From contig NZ_KI912270.1 of the NCBI RefSeq assembly GCF_000243415.2, positions 806,001-870,000 on the forward strand: 64,000 nucleotides of DNA. The letters are read 5' to 3'. A program made the translations under genes and the position numbers. Within the stretch, counting starts at the first letter, position 1. The number at the start of each line of letters is the position of its first letter. Shown here piece after piece: positions 32,144-41,581 of the stretch. Under the pieces are notes generated by a model. The model did not search any database and was not told the origin of the DNA. It was given only the letters and a program-made list of their open reading frames with translations. This DNA is from Mycolicibacterium tusciae JS617 (GTDB lineage Bacteria > Actinomycetota > Actinomycetes > Mycobacteriales > Mycobacteriaceae).

Positions 32144-33057
32144 AAGACAGGCATTGTCCCAAAACGCAGGAGGGGCACCCAACTGGATACGCCTCCGACG
32201 CTGAGCTGACCGAAGATGTCCTCCAGTCGCGTACGCGGCATATCCATCTGCCATTCCGCGATCGACGCTGACAGGCACACCGCATCCGGGGCGAAGGCGA
32301 TCCCGGTCAGTCGTAGGCCGTGGGGCAGTTCGGGAAGGCGCACGGGATAGGCCGGGGTCTTGGCGGGCAGTGTCCAGCGTGATCGGCGAACACCGAGGAC
32401 GCGGGGTCGGAGCCACAGCGTCGTACCGTCGAGCTGCGCGTCGACCTCGATGTGGCCGAGCATCGGGCGCCGGGCCATTCGCAGCCGCGCGACCCCGTCG
32501 CTGCCGACCTCGCCGGACAAGCGCGGCGCCACCCATCGGAACAGATCGCCAAGGGCGGCGGTCGGCACCTCCAGCGTCAACTCCACCGGTGCGGCGAGCA
32601 TGGCCAATGTCGCCGGCCTTCCGGCTCCGGTGACGGGCGGCACGGTCGGCCGCATGCGCACGTTGTGCAGCAGCACCGTCGCGCGAGTGAACTGCTGATC
32701 TTCCCAGCGAATATCGCGGACAACGATGCGGACGTCGTTGAGTTGGCCCACCGCCAGGCCACGTACGTCGAGCCTCGAGTCGAACTCCGTGACGGTCAGT
32801 GTGAGCATGCCGTCGTCGAGCCGCATCGCGAGGCGACGTCCCACCACCAGCCTGCGCACGGTGGTGAACAGCCTCCGGTAGGCCATCGCCGCGCCGCTGT
32901 TCACCGGACCCACCGCCGCCGACGACCACAGCGACGTGAGCATGTCGATCGGCCGGAACGGATCGAACCGGCGCAGCGGGCCCGTCCCGCCGGCTGAGCC
33001 GGCAATCCAATCCATGGCACCCAGCATCCGCCATCCGCGCCACGGAATGAAAGGCAC
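32140..33057 (-). CDS. DUF2993 (LmeA-like) lipid-binding protein
   Basis: About 305 residues; GTG 33057 gives the longest form, and ATG 33027 or 33015 are alternatives because no clear ribosome site decides. The DUF2993 core is visible: RLDVRGLAVGQLNDVRIVVRDIRWEDQ and later ELTLEVPTAALGDLFRWVAPRLSG with the final HGLRLTGIAFAPDAVCLSASI. The family binds phospholipids at the envelope (LmeA in mycobacteria). No convincing signal peptide is present in this version, so location is uncertain. Confidence 0.75.
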   Translation of the reverse strand: MPFIPWRGWRMLGAMDWIAGSAGGTGPLRRFDPFRPIDMLTSLWSSAAVGPVNSGAAMAYRRLFTTVRRLVVGRRLAMRLDDGMLTLTVTEFDSRLDVRGLAVGQLNDVRIVVRDIRWEDQQFTRATVLLHNVRMRPTVPPVTGAGRPATLAMLAAPVELTLEVPTAALGDLFRWVAPRLSGEVGSDGVARLRMARRPMLGHIEVDAQLDGTTLWLRPRVLGVRRSRWTLPAKTPAYPVRLPELPHGLRLTGIAFAPDAVCLSASIAEWQMDMPRTRLEDIFGQLSVGGVSSWVPLLRFGTMPVL

Positions 33058-33124
33058 GTCGGCGAATCATGATCAGCGTCAGCTGTATTACGCGCCGGGA
33101 CCGTCTTCCGTAAGCTGGAATCCG

Positions 33125-34444
33125 ATGACTTCAGTGGTGGTGGTCGGCAGCGGGTTCACCGGTTTCGAATGCGCCCGTCAGCTGGCGCGCAGGATGCGTA
33201 AGCACGCAAAAGATGGGGCTTCGGTCGACATCTCGATCATCTCGCCGGTCGACTACATGCTGTACACGCCACTCCTGCCCGACGTCGCAGGCGGCCTGGT
33301 GGACGCACGGTTCGTCGCGATCCCGCTCGCCAACGCGTTGCGTGGCGTCCAGGCCATTCGCGGCAGAGTGGACGAGGTCGACTTCGACGGCCGGACGGTG
33401 ACGTTCACCGACCCCGAAGAGCGCGTCCGCAGCATCGCGTGGGATCGGCTGGTACTGACGCCTGGTTCGGTGACTCGACTGTTCGACATCCCCGGACTCG
33501 CCGAGCACGCACGCGGCCTCAAGTCGACGGCCGAGGCGCTGTACCTGCGTGACCATGTGCTCGAACAACTGGAACTGGCAGACGTCGACGACGACGCCGG
33601 GCGGGCCGAGGCGCGACGAACCGTGGTGGTGGTCGGCGCGTCGTATTCGGGCACCGAGTTGGCCGTACAGTTGCGGGCCCTTGCCGATTCCGCGGCCAAA
33701 CAGATGGGCTTCGATCCGTCCGAGGTGAAGTTCGTCCTGCTGGACCTGGCCGAGCAGGTGATGCCCGAAGTGGGCGAAAAGCTCGGCGCCGCGGCGCAGC
33801 GCGTGCTCAAAGCGCGTGGCATCGACGTGCGGCTCGGTGTCACACTGGCCGAAGTCCACGCCGAACACGTTGTGCTCAGCGATGACTCGCTGATCCGCAC
33901 GCATACCGTCGCCTGGGTCACCGGAGTCACAGGTGCCCCGCTCATCGAGAAACTTGGGCTACCCACCGAGCGCGGTCGCCTCAAGGTGACCACGGAGCTT
34001 CAAGTTCCGGGACACCCGGATGTGTTCGGCGCGGGCGACGCGGCGGCGGTGCCGGATGTCACGCAGCCGGGCAAGATCACCCCGCCCACCGCGCAGCACG
34101 CCACGCGTCAGGGAAAAGTGTTGGCCCGCAACGTCGCAGCGAGCCTCGGTTACGGCAAGGCGAAGGCATACAAACACCGCAACATGGGGCTGGTGGTCGA
34201 CCTCGGGCCCCGCTATGCCGTCGCGAACCCCCTCAACGTGCAGTTGTCCGGATTCCCGGCCAAGGTCGTGACCCGGGCCTACCACATCTATGCGATCCCG
34301 CGGTTCGTCAACAGGTGGGCGGTGTCCCTGGCGTATCTGACCGATGTGTTCTTCGATCGGTCCGTGGTGTCGTTCGGGCTGTCGACGCAGGAGGATGCGC
34401 GGTTCTCCACCAGCGAGGGCATCCCGATGCCCAAACCCGACTGA
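33125..34444 (+). CDS. NDH-2-like FAD pyridine nucleotide oxidoreductase (Rv1812c-like)
   Basis: A 439-residue flavoprotein. ATG 33125 lies 8 bp after TAAGCT, suggesting a leaderless mRNA. Dinucleotide loops are VVVGSGFTGFECAR (FAD, residues 4-17) and VVVVGASYSGTELAVQL (NADH). The second FAD motif is DVFGAGDAAAVPD and a TAQHATRQGKVLARN helix follows. The C-terminal region is long and hydrophobic like type II NADH dehydrogenases that sit on the membrane. It would pass electrons from NADH to a quinone. Confidence 0.88.
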   Translation: MTSVVVVGSGFTGFECARQLARRMRKHAKDGASVDISIISPVDYMLYTPLLPDVAGGLVDARFVAIPLANALRGVQAIRGRVDEVDFDGRTVTFTDPEERVRSIAWDRLVLTPGSVTRLFDIPGLAEHARGLKSTAEALYLRDHVLEQLELADVDDDAGRAEARRTVVVVGASYSGTELAVQLRALADSAAKQMGFDPSEVKFVLLDLAEQVMPEVGEKLGAAAQRVLKARGIDVRLGVTLAEVHAEHVVLSDDSLIRTHTVAWVTGVTGAPLIEKLGLPTERGRLKVTTELQVPGHPDVFGAGDAAAVPDVTQPGKITPPTAQHATRQGKVLARNVAASLGYGKAKAYKHRNMGLVVDLGPRYAVANPLNVQLSGFPAKVVTRAYHIYAIPRFVNRWAVSLAYLTDVFFDRSVVSFGLSTQEDARFSTSEGIPMPKPD

Positions 34445-34478
34445 TTGGATTGTCCGGGCAGCGGGAACGTTAGACGGC

Positions 34479-34670
34479 ATGGCTACATATCGTGTTCTGA
34501 ATCCCGAAGGTGACGTCGTCGACACGAAGGACATCGAGAGCGCCGACGATGCGCACGCCTGGTTCGTCGACCAGAAGGCCGAACCGGAGCTCGGGTGGCG
34601 GATGGAGGTCAAGTCCGATGACGGGGACTGGGCGTTTTTCGACAGCAGCGAGGGCGACCGCAAGTACTAG
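34479..34670 (+). CDS. Small conserved protein (63 residues)
   Basis: ATG 34479 opens MATYRVLNPEGDVVDTKDIESADDAHAWF and the protein ends in DWAFFDSSEGDRKY. It is a compact acidic alpha/beta protein without recognised motif. Its stop TAG supplies the TAG of the TAGGCT -10-like box of the next gene. No function can be named. Confidence 0.65.
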   Translation: MATYRVLNPEGDVVDTKDIESADDAHAWFVDQKAEPELGWRMEVKSDDGDWAFFDSSEGDRKY

Positions 34671-34679
34671 GCTCGCGCC

Positions 34680-35171
34680 GTGCCCAAACTCAGTGCGGGT
34701 CTGTTGCTGTACCGCTTCGCCGACGGTGAACTCGAAGTGCTGATCGGCCATCCTGGCGGACCGTTCTGGGCGCGCAAGGACGACGGCGCCTGGTCGATAC
34801 CCAAGGGGGAGTACACCGAGGATGAAGATCCCTGGACCGTCGCGCAGCGTGAGTTCTGCGAGGAACTCGGCAAAAGTGCACCCGTTGGACCGCGCATCGA
34901 CTTCGAACCGGTGAAACAGCCCAGCGGAAAGGTGATCACCGCGTTCGCCGTTCGGGGCGACCTCGAGCTGGAGGGGACCCACTCCAACACCTTCGAGCTG
35001 GAGTGGCCCAAGGGTTCGGGAAAGGTCAGGGAGTTTCCCGAAATCGACCGCGTGGCTTGGTTTCCCGTGGCGCAGGCTCGGTCGAAGCTGCTGAAAGGCC
35101 AGCGGCCGCTGCTCGACCATCTGATTTCGGCGGTCGAAGGCGACGAACCGGGAGCGTCTCGATCGCGTTGA
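34680..35171 (+). CDS. NUDIX hydrolase
   Basis: A 163-residue NUDIX protein from GTG 34680, leaderless after TAGGCT. The NUDIX box is exact: G-x5-E-x7-REFCEELG, starting GEYTEDEDPW. A substrate-side insertion follows (FEPVKQPSGKVITAFAV). It resembles the predicted diadenosine or NTP pyrophosphatase type. Its last 146 bp overlap, antisense, the 3' end of the SnoaL-like gene on the other strand. Confidence 0.9.
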   Translation: MPKLSAGLLLYRFADGELEVLIGHPGGPFWARKDDGAWSIPKGEYTEDEDPWTVAQREFCEELGKSAPVGPRIDFEPVKQPSGKVITAFAVRGDLELEGTHSNTFELEWPKGSGKVREFPEIDRVAWFPVAQARSKLLKGQRPLLDHLISAVEGDEPGASRSR

Positions 35172-35586
35172 TGGTCAGTGCGCGGCCGTGGATCCGCCAG
35201 CCGGCCGGCGTGCGCATGTACTCGTCGTCATAGCGCAGATGCCAGACCAGGTCGGTGATTTGACCGTCGGCGACCGTCCAGTGATGCGCAATGCAGGTGA
35301 TCCGGCCCAGCGCGTAGTCGACGCCGTTGCCCGCGGCATACACTTCGCCGACGATCGCATGCTCGGTGCGGCTGACGGCCCCCAGCGCCGCCATCGCGGA
35401 GCGGACACCGTCGCGGCCATGGTGCGGGCGCACCGGTTCCAACGAGCGGGGCGGATCCGGCAATCGCAGTTCCGCTGTGTGCGTGAATAGTTCGATCACA
35501 TCATCGAATCGCCGGTCGTCGACGGCCGACGCATATAAATGCACCAGGTCGGCGAGCGCAAGCCGGTCGGATGTCGTGAGGCTCAT
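35026..35586 (-). CDS. SnoaL-like protein with antisense C-terminal extension
   Basis: A 186-residue protein from ATG 35586, which overlaps the stop of the upstream kinase gene (ATGA). The NTF2 fold is clear up to about residue 145: [33 protein letters not shown], the [12 protein letters not shown] strand and [18 protein letters not shown]. The remaining roughly 40 residues ([19 protein letters not shown]) are low-complexity and read opposite the NUDIX 3' end, so they look like readthrough after loss of an earlier stop. The enzymatic role is unknown. Confidence 0.72.
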   Translation of the reverse strand: MSLTTSDRLALADLVHLYASAVDDRRFDDVIELFTHTAELRLPDPPRSLEPVRPHHGRDGVRSAMAALGAVSRTEHAIVGEVYAAGNGVDYALGRITCIAHHWTVADGQITDLVWHLRYDDEYMRTPAGWRIHGRALTINAIETLPVRRLRPPKSDGRAAAAGLSAASTEPAPRETKPRGRFRETP

Positions 35587-37013
35587 GGCAGCGGAGGTAG
35601 CCCGTTGCTCTCCCGGATATCCCTGCGGCATTCGCGGCGGGTCTGTCCGGTTTGTTGCATGCACACCAGCACCGGGGACTCTTCGGCGACCGGCAACGGT
35701 TCTTCGGTCGGTTCGGTGGTGACCGTGGGACTCGGGACGTCACCCTGGGTCAGCGACCAGATCGAGGTACCGGTGCTCTGCAGCGTGGAGCAGTAGGCGG
35801 TGGAACCGTCCGCCGTCGTGGCCGTGCTGCCGACGGGGGAGCAGTCAGCGCCGATCACCGCGGCGGCGGCGGGCGGTGCCGATGTCGTGGTCGTCGCTGA
35901 CGGCGACGGTGGGGGCTCGGGCGGCGGAGGAAGCGGTGTGAATGTCGGCTTGGTGACCGTGACCGTGGACGATGACGTCGTGGTCGGGGCCGCCGCGGGG
36001 CGGTCTTCGTTGTCTGCGCGCCCCGCCTCGAAGACCGCGACGACAATCGCCGCAAGCAGCAGTACCGCCAGGATCGCCGGGACGATCACGCCGGCGCGCA
36101 TCAGGGATCGTCGAGGGGGTTTCGGATGCGCCACGGCCGCGGCCAGGCTGGTGCCGACATCGGCGGAGGTGCCCGACCCGAGCTGGTGGGCCAATGCCCG
36201 CGCGAAATCGGCGCACCGTTCGAACCGGTCGGCGGGCAACTTCGCCAAGGCCCTGGCCAGGACCGGATCGAGTCCCGCGAGGTCCGGCCGCTGGTCGCCG
36301 ATGGTGGGCGGCGCCGCCGACAGGTGTTGGCTGATGACGACCGCGGGGTTCGAATGCCGAAACGGTGGCGAGCCGGTGAGCAGATGAAATGCGGTGGCCG
36401 CCAACGCATATTGATCGGCCCGGCCGTCGATGCGTTCACCCATCAACTGCTCTGGTGCGGCGTAGGAGACGGTACCGACCGTCATGTTCGTCGCCGTCAG
36501 GCCACTGATGTCGTTGGCCCAGCGGGCGATTCCGAAGTCGGCGAGAAGAATCCGTTGATCACTGGACTCGGGATTGGCGAGCAGGATGTTGGCGGGTTTC
36601 ACGTCGCGGTGCAACAGGTTGCGCTGGTGCGCGTAGTCCAGCGCATCCGCTACGGCGCTGATGATCTCGGCGACTTCGTGTTTGGCCATGCCGTCGGGAT
36701 AGCGCTCACGCAGCAGGCGTGCGGCGTCGGTGCCCTCGACGAAGTCCATCGAGATCCAGAGTTGGCCGTCGAACTCGCCGCGGTCGTGTACGCCGACGAT
36801 GTGCGGATGCCACAGCGTGGCGGCGATGTCGGCCTCGCGGTCGAAGCGCTCCCGGTACTCGCTGTCGGCGGACACCGACGCGGGCAGCACCTTCAGCGCG
36901 TCACGGCGCGGCAGCCGTGGGTGCTGCGCGAGGTAGACCTCACCCATGCCGCCGGCGCCGAGTAGTCGCACGATGGTGTAACCCGCGAATGTCGCACCAT
37001 CGGCCAACGGCAT
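35583..37013 (-). CDS. Receptor-like Ser/Thr protein kinase (PknF-like)
   Basis: A 476-residue transmembrane kinase from ATG 37013. The kinase domain (12-275) has [11 protein letters not shown] (P-loop), Lys41, [11 protein letters not shown] (135-145), DFGIAR (159-164) and APEQL (186-190). A single membrane helix spans about 307-328 ([20 protein letters not shown]). The outer part is Thr/Pro-rich ([24 protein letters not shown]) and carries four cysteines that may form disulfides. The N-terminal 250 residues match M. tuberculosis PknF in pattern. The ABC transporter and FHA partners of PknF are not adjacent here. Confidence 0.92.
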   Translation of the reverse strand: MPLADGATFAGYTIVRLLGAGGMGEVYLAQHPRLPRRDALKVLPASVSADSEYRERFDREADIAATLWHPHIVGVHDRGEFDGQLWISMDFVEGTDAARLLRERYPDGMAKHEVAEIISAVADALDYAHQRNLLHRDVKPANILLANPESSDQRILLADFGIARWANDISGLTATNMTVGTVSYAAPEQLMGERIDGRADQYALAATAFHLLTGSPPFRHSNPAVVISQHLSAAPPTIGDQRPDLAGLDPVLARALAKLPADRFERCADFARALAHQLGSGTSADVGTSLAAAVAHPKPPRRSLMRAGVIVPAILAVLLLAAIVVAVFEAGRADNEDRPAAAPTTTSSSTVTVTKPTFTPLPPPPEPPPSPSATTTTSAPPAAAAVIGADCSPVGSTATTADGSTAYCSTLQSTGTSIWSLTQGDVPSPTVTTEPTEEPLPVAEESPVLVCMQQTGQTRRECRRDIRESNGLPPLP

Positions 37014-37035
37014 GGCCGAATAGTACGAGATGGGG

Positions 37036-38151
37036 CTACAGGTCGAGCGTGAGACGCGACCCCTCGGTGGCACGGGATACACAGGTCAACATCATTTTGT
37101 TCTGGTGCTCGGGTTCCGTGAGCAGCGTGTCGCGGTGCTCCATGGTTCCGTCGGCAACACCGAGGACCCGCGTCCGGCAGGTCCCGCAGAAACCCTGCTG
37201 ACAGGAGTACGGGGCGTCCACATCCGACCGCTTCAACGCTGCGAGCAGGGTCTCCTCGGCGCCAACGCGGATCTGTTGTCCGGTGGATGCGACGGTGACG
37301 TCGAACGCGCTGCCGTCCACGACGGGCGGTGCGGCGAACCGCTCGAAATGAAGTTCGACTTTGTCGCGGCCTGCCAATTCCGTCCGGATCGAGGTCAGCA
37401 TGAGCGCGGGACCGCACGCATAGACCGCGGTGCCGTCGGGGCAGTCGCCGAGTAGATCACGCGCTGTCGGCAGCCCGCTGTCATCGTCGGTGTGGATACG
37501 TACCTTGTCGCTGTGGCCTGTGATCTCGTCGAGGAACGGCAGGCTGTCGCGGGTGCGTCCGGCGTAGACCATCGACCAGTCCACGCGCAGGCGCTGGGCC
37601 AGACCCAACATCGGCAGAATCGGGGTGATCCCGATGCCTCCCGCGATGAACCGGAAGCGCTTCGTCGGCGAGCCGTAGCCCGGGACGGTCAGGGGGAACG
37701 CGTTGCGCGGGCCCTGCGTCGTCGCTGTCGCACCGACCTCGAGAACGTCATGCACCTCGACGGAGCCGCCGCCACCGTCGGGAATCCTGCGCACCGCGAT
37801 CCGGTAGACGTCGGACACGTCGGGGCTTCCGCACAGGGAGTATTGGCGGAGCCGTCCGCTCGGCAGAAGCACATCGATGTGGGCGCCGGGATGCCAGCGG
37901 GGCAGCCGTTCACCATCTGCGGCGGCGAACGTCAAAGCCACGACGTTCTCGTCGTGGGCCACTGTCTGCCGGTCGACCACACGCAACACCCGGGTCTGGT
38001 CGGACGCTGCCGGCAGAGTGACCCGCCTTGTGGCGCCCGCCAGCGCGTCCATACCCGAGATCACAGCGTCGGCGAAGCCCATCATCACGTCGCGGCGTGC
38101 CGGCCGGAACGGGTTGGACGGCAGCTGCCGGTAACGCTCTCGCAGGCCCAT
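37036..38151 (-). CDS. Ferredoxin-NAD(P)H reductase with C-terminal [2Fe-2S] domain
   Basis: A 371-residue oxygenase-reductase type protein. An FNR-like FAD domain ([22 protein letters not shown], RxYSL motif), an NAD-binding domain ([20 protein letters not shown]) and a C-terminal plant-type ferredoxin domain follow in order. Cluster cysteines are in [16 protein letters not shown] and a later TCVSRA. It would supply electrons to an oxygenase or desaturase, possibly the coupled metal-hydrolase-type gene product upstream, or remote Rieske oxygenases. ATG 38151 shares one base with that gene's stop. Confidence 0.9.
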   Translation of the reverse strand: MGLRERYRQLPSNPFRPARRDVMMGFADAVISGMDALAGATRRVTLPAASDQTRVLRVVDRQTVAHDENVVALTFAAADGERLPRWHPGAHIDVLLPSGRLRQYSLCGSPDVSDVYRIAVRRIPDGGGGSVEVHDVLEVGATATTQGPRNAFPLTVPGYGSPTKRFRFIAGGIGITPILPMLGLAQRLRVDWSMVYAGRTRDSLPFLDEITGHSDKVRIHTDDDSGLPTARDLLGDCPDGTAVYACGPALMLTSIRTELAGRDKVELHFERFAAPPVVDGSAFDVTVASTGQQIRVGAEETLLAALKRSDVDAPYSCQQGFCGTCRTRVLGVADGTMEHRDTLLTEPEHQNKMMLTCVSRATEGSRLTLDL

Positions 38152-39077
38152 CAAAGGTGAGCTGCGCGGGCAGCGGGGGAGGTGGCCAGGTAGGCGACGG
38201 CCTGCGCGGTGGAGCCCATCTGCTCAGGCGTGTAGGCGGGCCGGAAGTACGTCAGTGTCTGCGAGCCGAACAGTATCCGGAACCTCGGCAGCAGCCCGAG
38301 ATGCGAGTCGCGAATCCGCAGGCGCTGCATCTTCCACCAACCGATGTCGGTCGTGGGATCGGTGGTGAACAGGTACCGCGTACCGCGCTGGAAGAAGACG
38401 AAGATCGCCGTTGCGGCCACCGTCATGGCCCTGATGCGGTCGAGGTAGCTGTTGTGGAAGTAGACCGCCACATCGTGGGCGACGCTGCGATGCTCGACCT
38501 CCTCGCTGCCGTGCCAACGGAACACATCGACCATCGTCGGGTCGGCGCCATGCTCGTCCCAAGTGGAATTGAGCGCGAAATCGCCGAGAACCGCCGTGTA
38601 GTGCTCGATCGCTGCGATCAGCCACAGGCGTTCGCACAGGTTGTTCAACCGCCGCTTCGGATCCTCCGAAGTTGTTGGCGCCAAGATCTTTCCGAATAGG
38701 TACTCGACCATGTCGAGTATCGGAGCGGGGTCGACGCCGTTGCCGACGAGGAAGTCGCGGATCACCTCGTCATGGGCGGCCGCGTGCGTGGCTTCCTGGC
38801 CGATGAAACCGCGGATGTCCTCGGCGAGCCTGGGGTCCTTGACCAGCGGCAGCGCTTCATTGAACGTCTCGACGAACCAATGCTCGGCGGTGGGCAGCAC
38901 GACGTTGAAAAGGTTGATCATGGTGGACGCGACGGGGTGAGCCGGAATCCACTCCAGAGGGACATCGGCGAGATCGAAGTGCACCTTGCGGGCCTGGATC
39001 TGCACGGGCCCCGGGTCGATCTCGGAGTCGAAACGGTGGGGACGCAAAGTGCCTTGCTGAGCCGGCGATCCTGCCAT
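38151..39077 (-). CDS. PF10118-type metal-dependent hydrolase (diiron-like)
   Basis: A 308-residue protein from ATG 39077 behind GGGAGG. Metal ligand candidates are in FIGQEATHAAAHDEV (ExxxH-AH) and WHGSEEVEHRSVAHDV (EExEH-xxxAHD), a pattern of the predicted metal-dependent hydrolase family and of ferritin-like diiron proteins. Hydrophobic segment TVAATAIFVFFQRGTRYLF suggests membrane contact. It precedes and overlaps the [2Fe-2S] reductase gene, so an oxygenase or desaturase-like reaction powered by that reductase is more likely than hydrolysis. Confidence 0.82.
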   Translation of the reverse strand: MAGSPAQQGTLRPHRFDSEIDPGPVQIQARKVHFDLADVPLEWIPAHPVASTMINLFNVVLPTAEHWFVETFNEALPLVKDPRLAEDIRGFIGQEATHAAAHDEVIRDFLVGNGVDPAPILDMVEYLFGKILAPTTSEDPKRRLNNLCERLWLIAAIEHYTAVLGDFALNSTWDEHGADPTMVDVFRWHGSEEVEHRSVAHDVAVYFHNSYLDRIRAMTVAATAIFVFFQRGTRYLFTTDPTTDIGWWKMQRLRIRDSHLGLLPRFRILFGSQTLTYFRPAYTPEQMGSTAQAVAYLATSPAARAAHL

Positions 39078-39126
39078 GGCAGCCTCCCTGACGAGAAGGT
39101 GGTGCACGGAAGCTTACCGGAAGTAG

Positions 39127-40044
39127 GTGGGAACGCCGGTATCGGGTTCTTCTGCGATGGCGGGTTTCAAGGTCCCGTCCTTGGTCAATATGACCGCCAT
39201 GGCGGGGTTAGGCGATGTTCTGAATTGGGCCCGGCAGCAGGTCAGCTCCCGTGTTCCGAAGGCGGATCTGGACCAACGGGATCCCGACTACATCCGCGAG
39301 CAATTACCTGGACTGTGGCTGCTGGCCTCGATGTACTTCCGCGCCGACGTGCGCGGCCTCGAGCGGATACCCAAAGACGGGCCCGTGCTGCTCGTCGGCA
39401 ATCACAGCGGCGGAAACCTCCCGCCGGACACATTTGTCTTCACCCTGGCGTTCTGCTCGTACTTCGGCGTGGAGCGGCCGTTTTACCAACTCGCGCACAA
39501 TCTCGTCGTGTCAATGCCCGGCCTTGGGTCACTGCGCAAGTTCGGCACAGTGGCCGCCAACCACGAAAATGCCGAGCTGGCACTGGATTCCGGTGCGGCA
39601 CTGCTGGTGTACCCGGGCGGTGACTACGAAGTCTTCCGACCTTCGTGGCAGCGCCACGAGGTGGACTTCGGTGGCCGCAAGGGATACGTCAAGCTGGCTC
39701 GCGAGGCCGGCGTACCCATCGTGCCGATCGCCAGCGTCGGTGGGCAGGAGGCGGCGCTATTCCTCGACCGCGGGCAGTGGCTGGCCAAGCTGCTGATGGT
39801 CGACAAGTTGGCGCGGCTGAAGAGCGTGCCAATTCTGCTGGCGCCGCCGTGGGGTCTGACCGTCAGCGATATGGTCCCGCGGCTGCCGCTGCCGACGAAG
39901 ATCGCGATCGAGGTGCAGGACCCGATCGACGCCGACGACATCGCGGTCAGCGACGACGACGTCGTGCACGACAAGGTGCAGGCCGCGCTGCAGGCCGGGG
40001 TGGACCGGTTGGCGGCCGGGCGTCGATTCCCGGTGCTTGGCTGA
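39127..40044 (+). CDS. Lysophospholipid acyltransferase-like (PlsC family)
   Basis: A protein of up to 305 residues; GTG 39127 is the longest start and ATG 39157, 39190 or 39199 are alternatives without a decisive ribosome site. The acyltransferase block I reads GNHSGGNLPPDTF with His and Asp, followed by LLVYPGGDYEVFRPSWQRHEVDFGGRKGYVKLA and VPIVPIASVGGQE. It would acylate a glycerolipid or similar acceptor at the membrane. It is divergent from the metal hydrolase gene and ends 26 bp before the IS110 transposase remnant. Confidence 0.8.
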   Translation: MGTPVSGSSAMAGFKVPSLVNMTAMAGLGDVLNWARQQVSSRVPKADLDQRDPDYIREQLPGLWLLASMYFRADVRGLERIPKDGPVLLVGNHSGGNLPPDTFVFTLAFCSYFGVERPFYQLAHNLVVSMPGLGSLRKFGTVAANHENAELALDSGAALLVYPGGDYEVFRPSWQRHEVDFGGRKGYVKLAREAGVPIVPIASVGGQEAALFLDRGQWLAKLLMVDKLARLKSVPILLAPPWGLTVSDMVPRLPLPTKIAIEVQDPIDADDIAVSDDDVVHDKVQAALQAGVDRLAAGRRFPVLG

Positions 40045-41575
40045 TGAGTAGCCCTGTGTCAACTCTGGTGTCAGGCGGCGGCTTTTTGGTTGTTGAGCAG
40101 GGTTTGAAGGGCTCGGTGTTGAGCCGGGTCGTATGCGGCTCCGTCTTGCCAGCAGTGCCAGATGACGAAGAGCCAGGCGCGGGCCACGATTCGGGTGGCG
40201 TGGGTGTGGTCGTGTTTGTGGGCGCGGGCGCGGTTGTAGAGGTCGGCGGCCCAGGGGTTGGCGTGTCGGGAGTCGGCGGCGAAGTCGGTGACTGCGTCGC
40301 GCAGGTGTTTGTCGCACGACCAGCGGAATCCGACGGTTCGCATGGTGCCCGATTGTCGGGTGGAGGGTGCCACGCCGGCCAGGCAGGCCAGGGATTCGGG
40401 GGTGGGGAAGCGGCCGCGGCAGTCCCCGATTTCGGCGAGAAGCTTCGCCGCTCTGATTTTCCCGGATCGGGGCAGGCTGGCGAAGATGTGTCCGTCGGTG
40501 TGGGCGGCGAGTTGTTCGGCGATGTCGTCGGAGAGGGACTTGATCTGTTCGACGAGGGTTTTGAGGGTGGCCACGAGCGCGCCGGTGACGCGGGCGTGGG
40601 CCGCGCCTTGCTCGCCAGTCGCGCCTCGAGGTGCGGTGATCAGGCGGGTGTGCAGGACCGCGGGATCCATGCCGCCGGTGTATCCCACCGAGGCCAGCCA
40701 GGCGCCCAGTCGGGTGGGGCTGAGCCAGTCGGCGCGATCTTGGCTGTCGAAGCGGGTCAGGAACGTCAGGCTGATCGGCGAGTCGAGGTCGGCGAACAGG
40801 CCCCACGGCGCCGGGGAAGACGCGGTTGAGGTGTTCGCGCAGCTGGTTGGCCAGTGCGACCCGATGGCCGATGAGATCCTTTCGCGCTCGGCACGCAGTG
40901 CGCAACGCGATGGTTTCGGCGGTGTCGGGGACCAGGGGGCGCAGCCGGGTGCGGTCGGTGCGCAGGGTGTCGGCGAGCACGAAGGCGTCGAACCGGTCGT
41001 CTTTGTTGCCGGCCGACCCGTAGCGTCCCCGCAGGTTCTTGAGTTGGTTGGGGCTGATCACCACCACTGTGATGCCGGCGGCCAGCAGCGCATCGACGAT
41101 GGGGCCGTCGGAACGTTCGATGGCCACTTCGGTGACCCCGCGTCGGGCCAATGTGCTTACCAGCGTGCGCAGTCCCGCGGCGTTGTGTTCGATGAGGATT
41201 CGGTGGATCTCGACGCCGCGGTCGTCGACGATCGATACCGCGTGATCGTCACGGGCCCAATCGATTCCACTGGTCAATCCGTTGGCGGGTTCCGCCGCCA
41301 AGACCGTTGGGGCATACTTCATCACAGCCTCCTCGCTGCTAGTCCCAGTGGGGAGGCACCCAAACTTCGGTGCCGGGGTGCGGCTGCCGGTTCGCTCACT
41401 GTTCGGCGCTCGATGGCGCTCAGCCCTGTCGACGGTCGGCACACCCCGGGTAACCGCCGAGTCCCGCGAAACTCATCATGGACATCGATGCGTCAAGCGC
41501 TTGTGGCGGTAACTCGACGGCACCTCGGGTGCATCGGTGACCCATCTGAGGTCACCGACATAAGGATGGTGCACC
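40045..41575 (-). mobile_element. IS110-family insertion sequence (ends approximate)
   Basis: A leftward IS110-type transposase frame is present at 40071-41322 with about 250 bp of noncoding DNA upstream of it (41323-41575) and little downstream. IS110 elements lack conventional terminal inverted repeats, so both ends given here are approximate and no target duplication could be defined. The element separates the acyltransferase gene from the SRPBCC gene. Confidence 0.6.
40071..41322 (-). pseudogene. IS110-family transposase, broken by a one-base frameshift
   Basis: ATG 41322 starts an N-terminal RuvC-like DEDD domain: SGIDWARDDHAVSIVD (Asp21), VAIERSDG (Glu69) and DDRFDAFVLAD (Asp109, Asp112). 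The frame holds to NRVFPGA, near 40806, where one extra base in GGCGCCGTGGGG shifts it. Removing it restores LFADLDSPISLTFLTRFDSQ and joins the C-terminal transposase_20 domain seen at 40071-40688 (IFASLPRSGKIRAAKLLAEIGD, LAGVAPSTRQSG with the catalytic Ser). The total is 1252 nt, one base over 417 codons. A sequencing error or programmed shift remains possible. Confidence 0.82.
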
Positions 41576-41580
41576 AGTGA
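41323..41580 (-). other. Noncoding leader of the IS110 element, possible bridge RNA
   Basis: About 250 bp upstream of the transposase has no convincing coding frame. IS110-family elements encode a structured bridge RNA in their noncoding end. Within this stretch local inverted strings such as GGCACCC/GGGTGC and CCGGCACCG-like repeats could fold, but I could not delimit loops with confidence. Confidence 0.35.
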
Positions 41581-41581
41581 G

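Noticed and set aside
31196..33070. A 624-codon minus-strand frame covering ankyrin and DUF2993 regions
   Set aside because: Residues upstream of GTG 32143 are Arg-rich shadow of the DUF2993 gene in another frame; the two genes are better explained with a 4-bp overlap.
40688..41322. Programmed ribosomal frameshift in the IS110 transposase
   Set aside because: No slippery heptamer or downstream structure was evident at the shift; IS110 transposases are normally one frame, so a simple indel is more likely.
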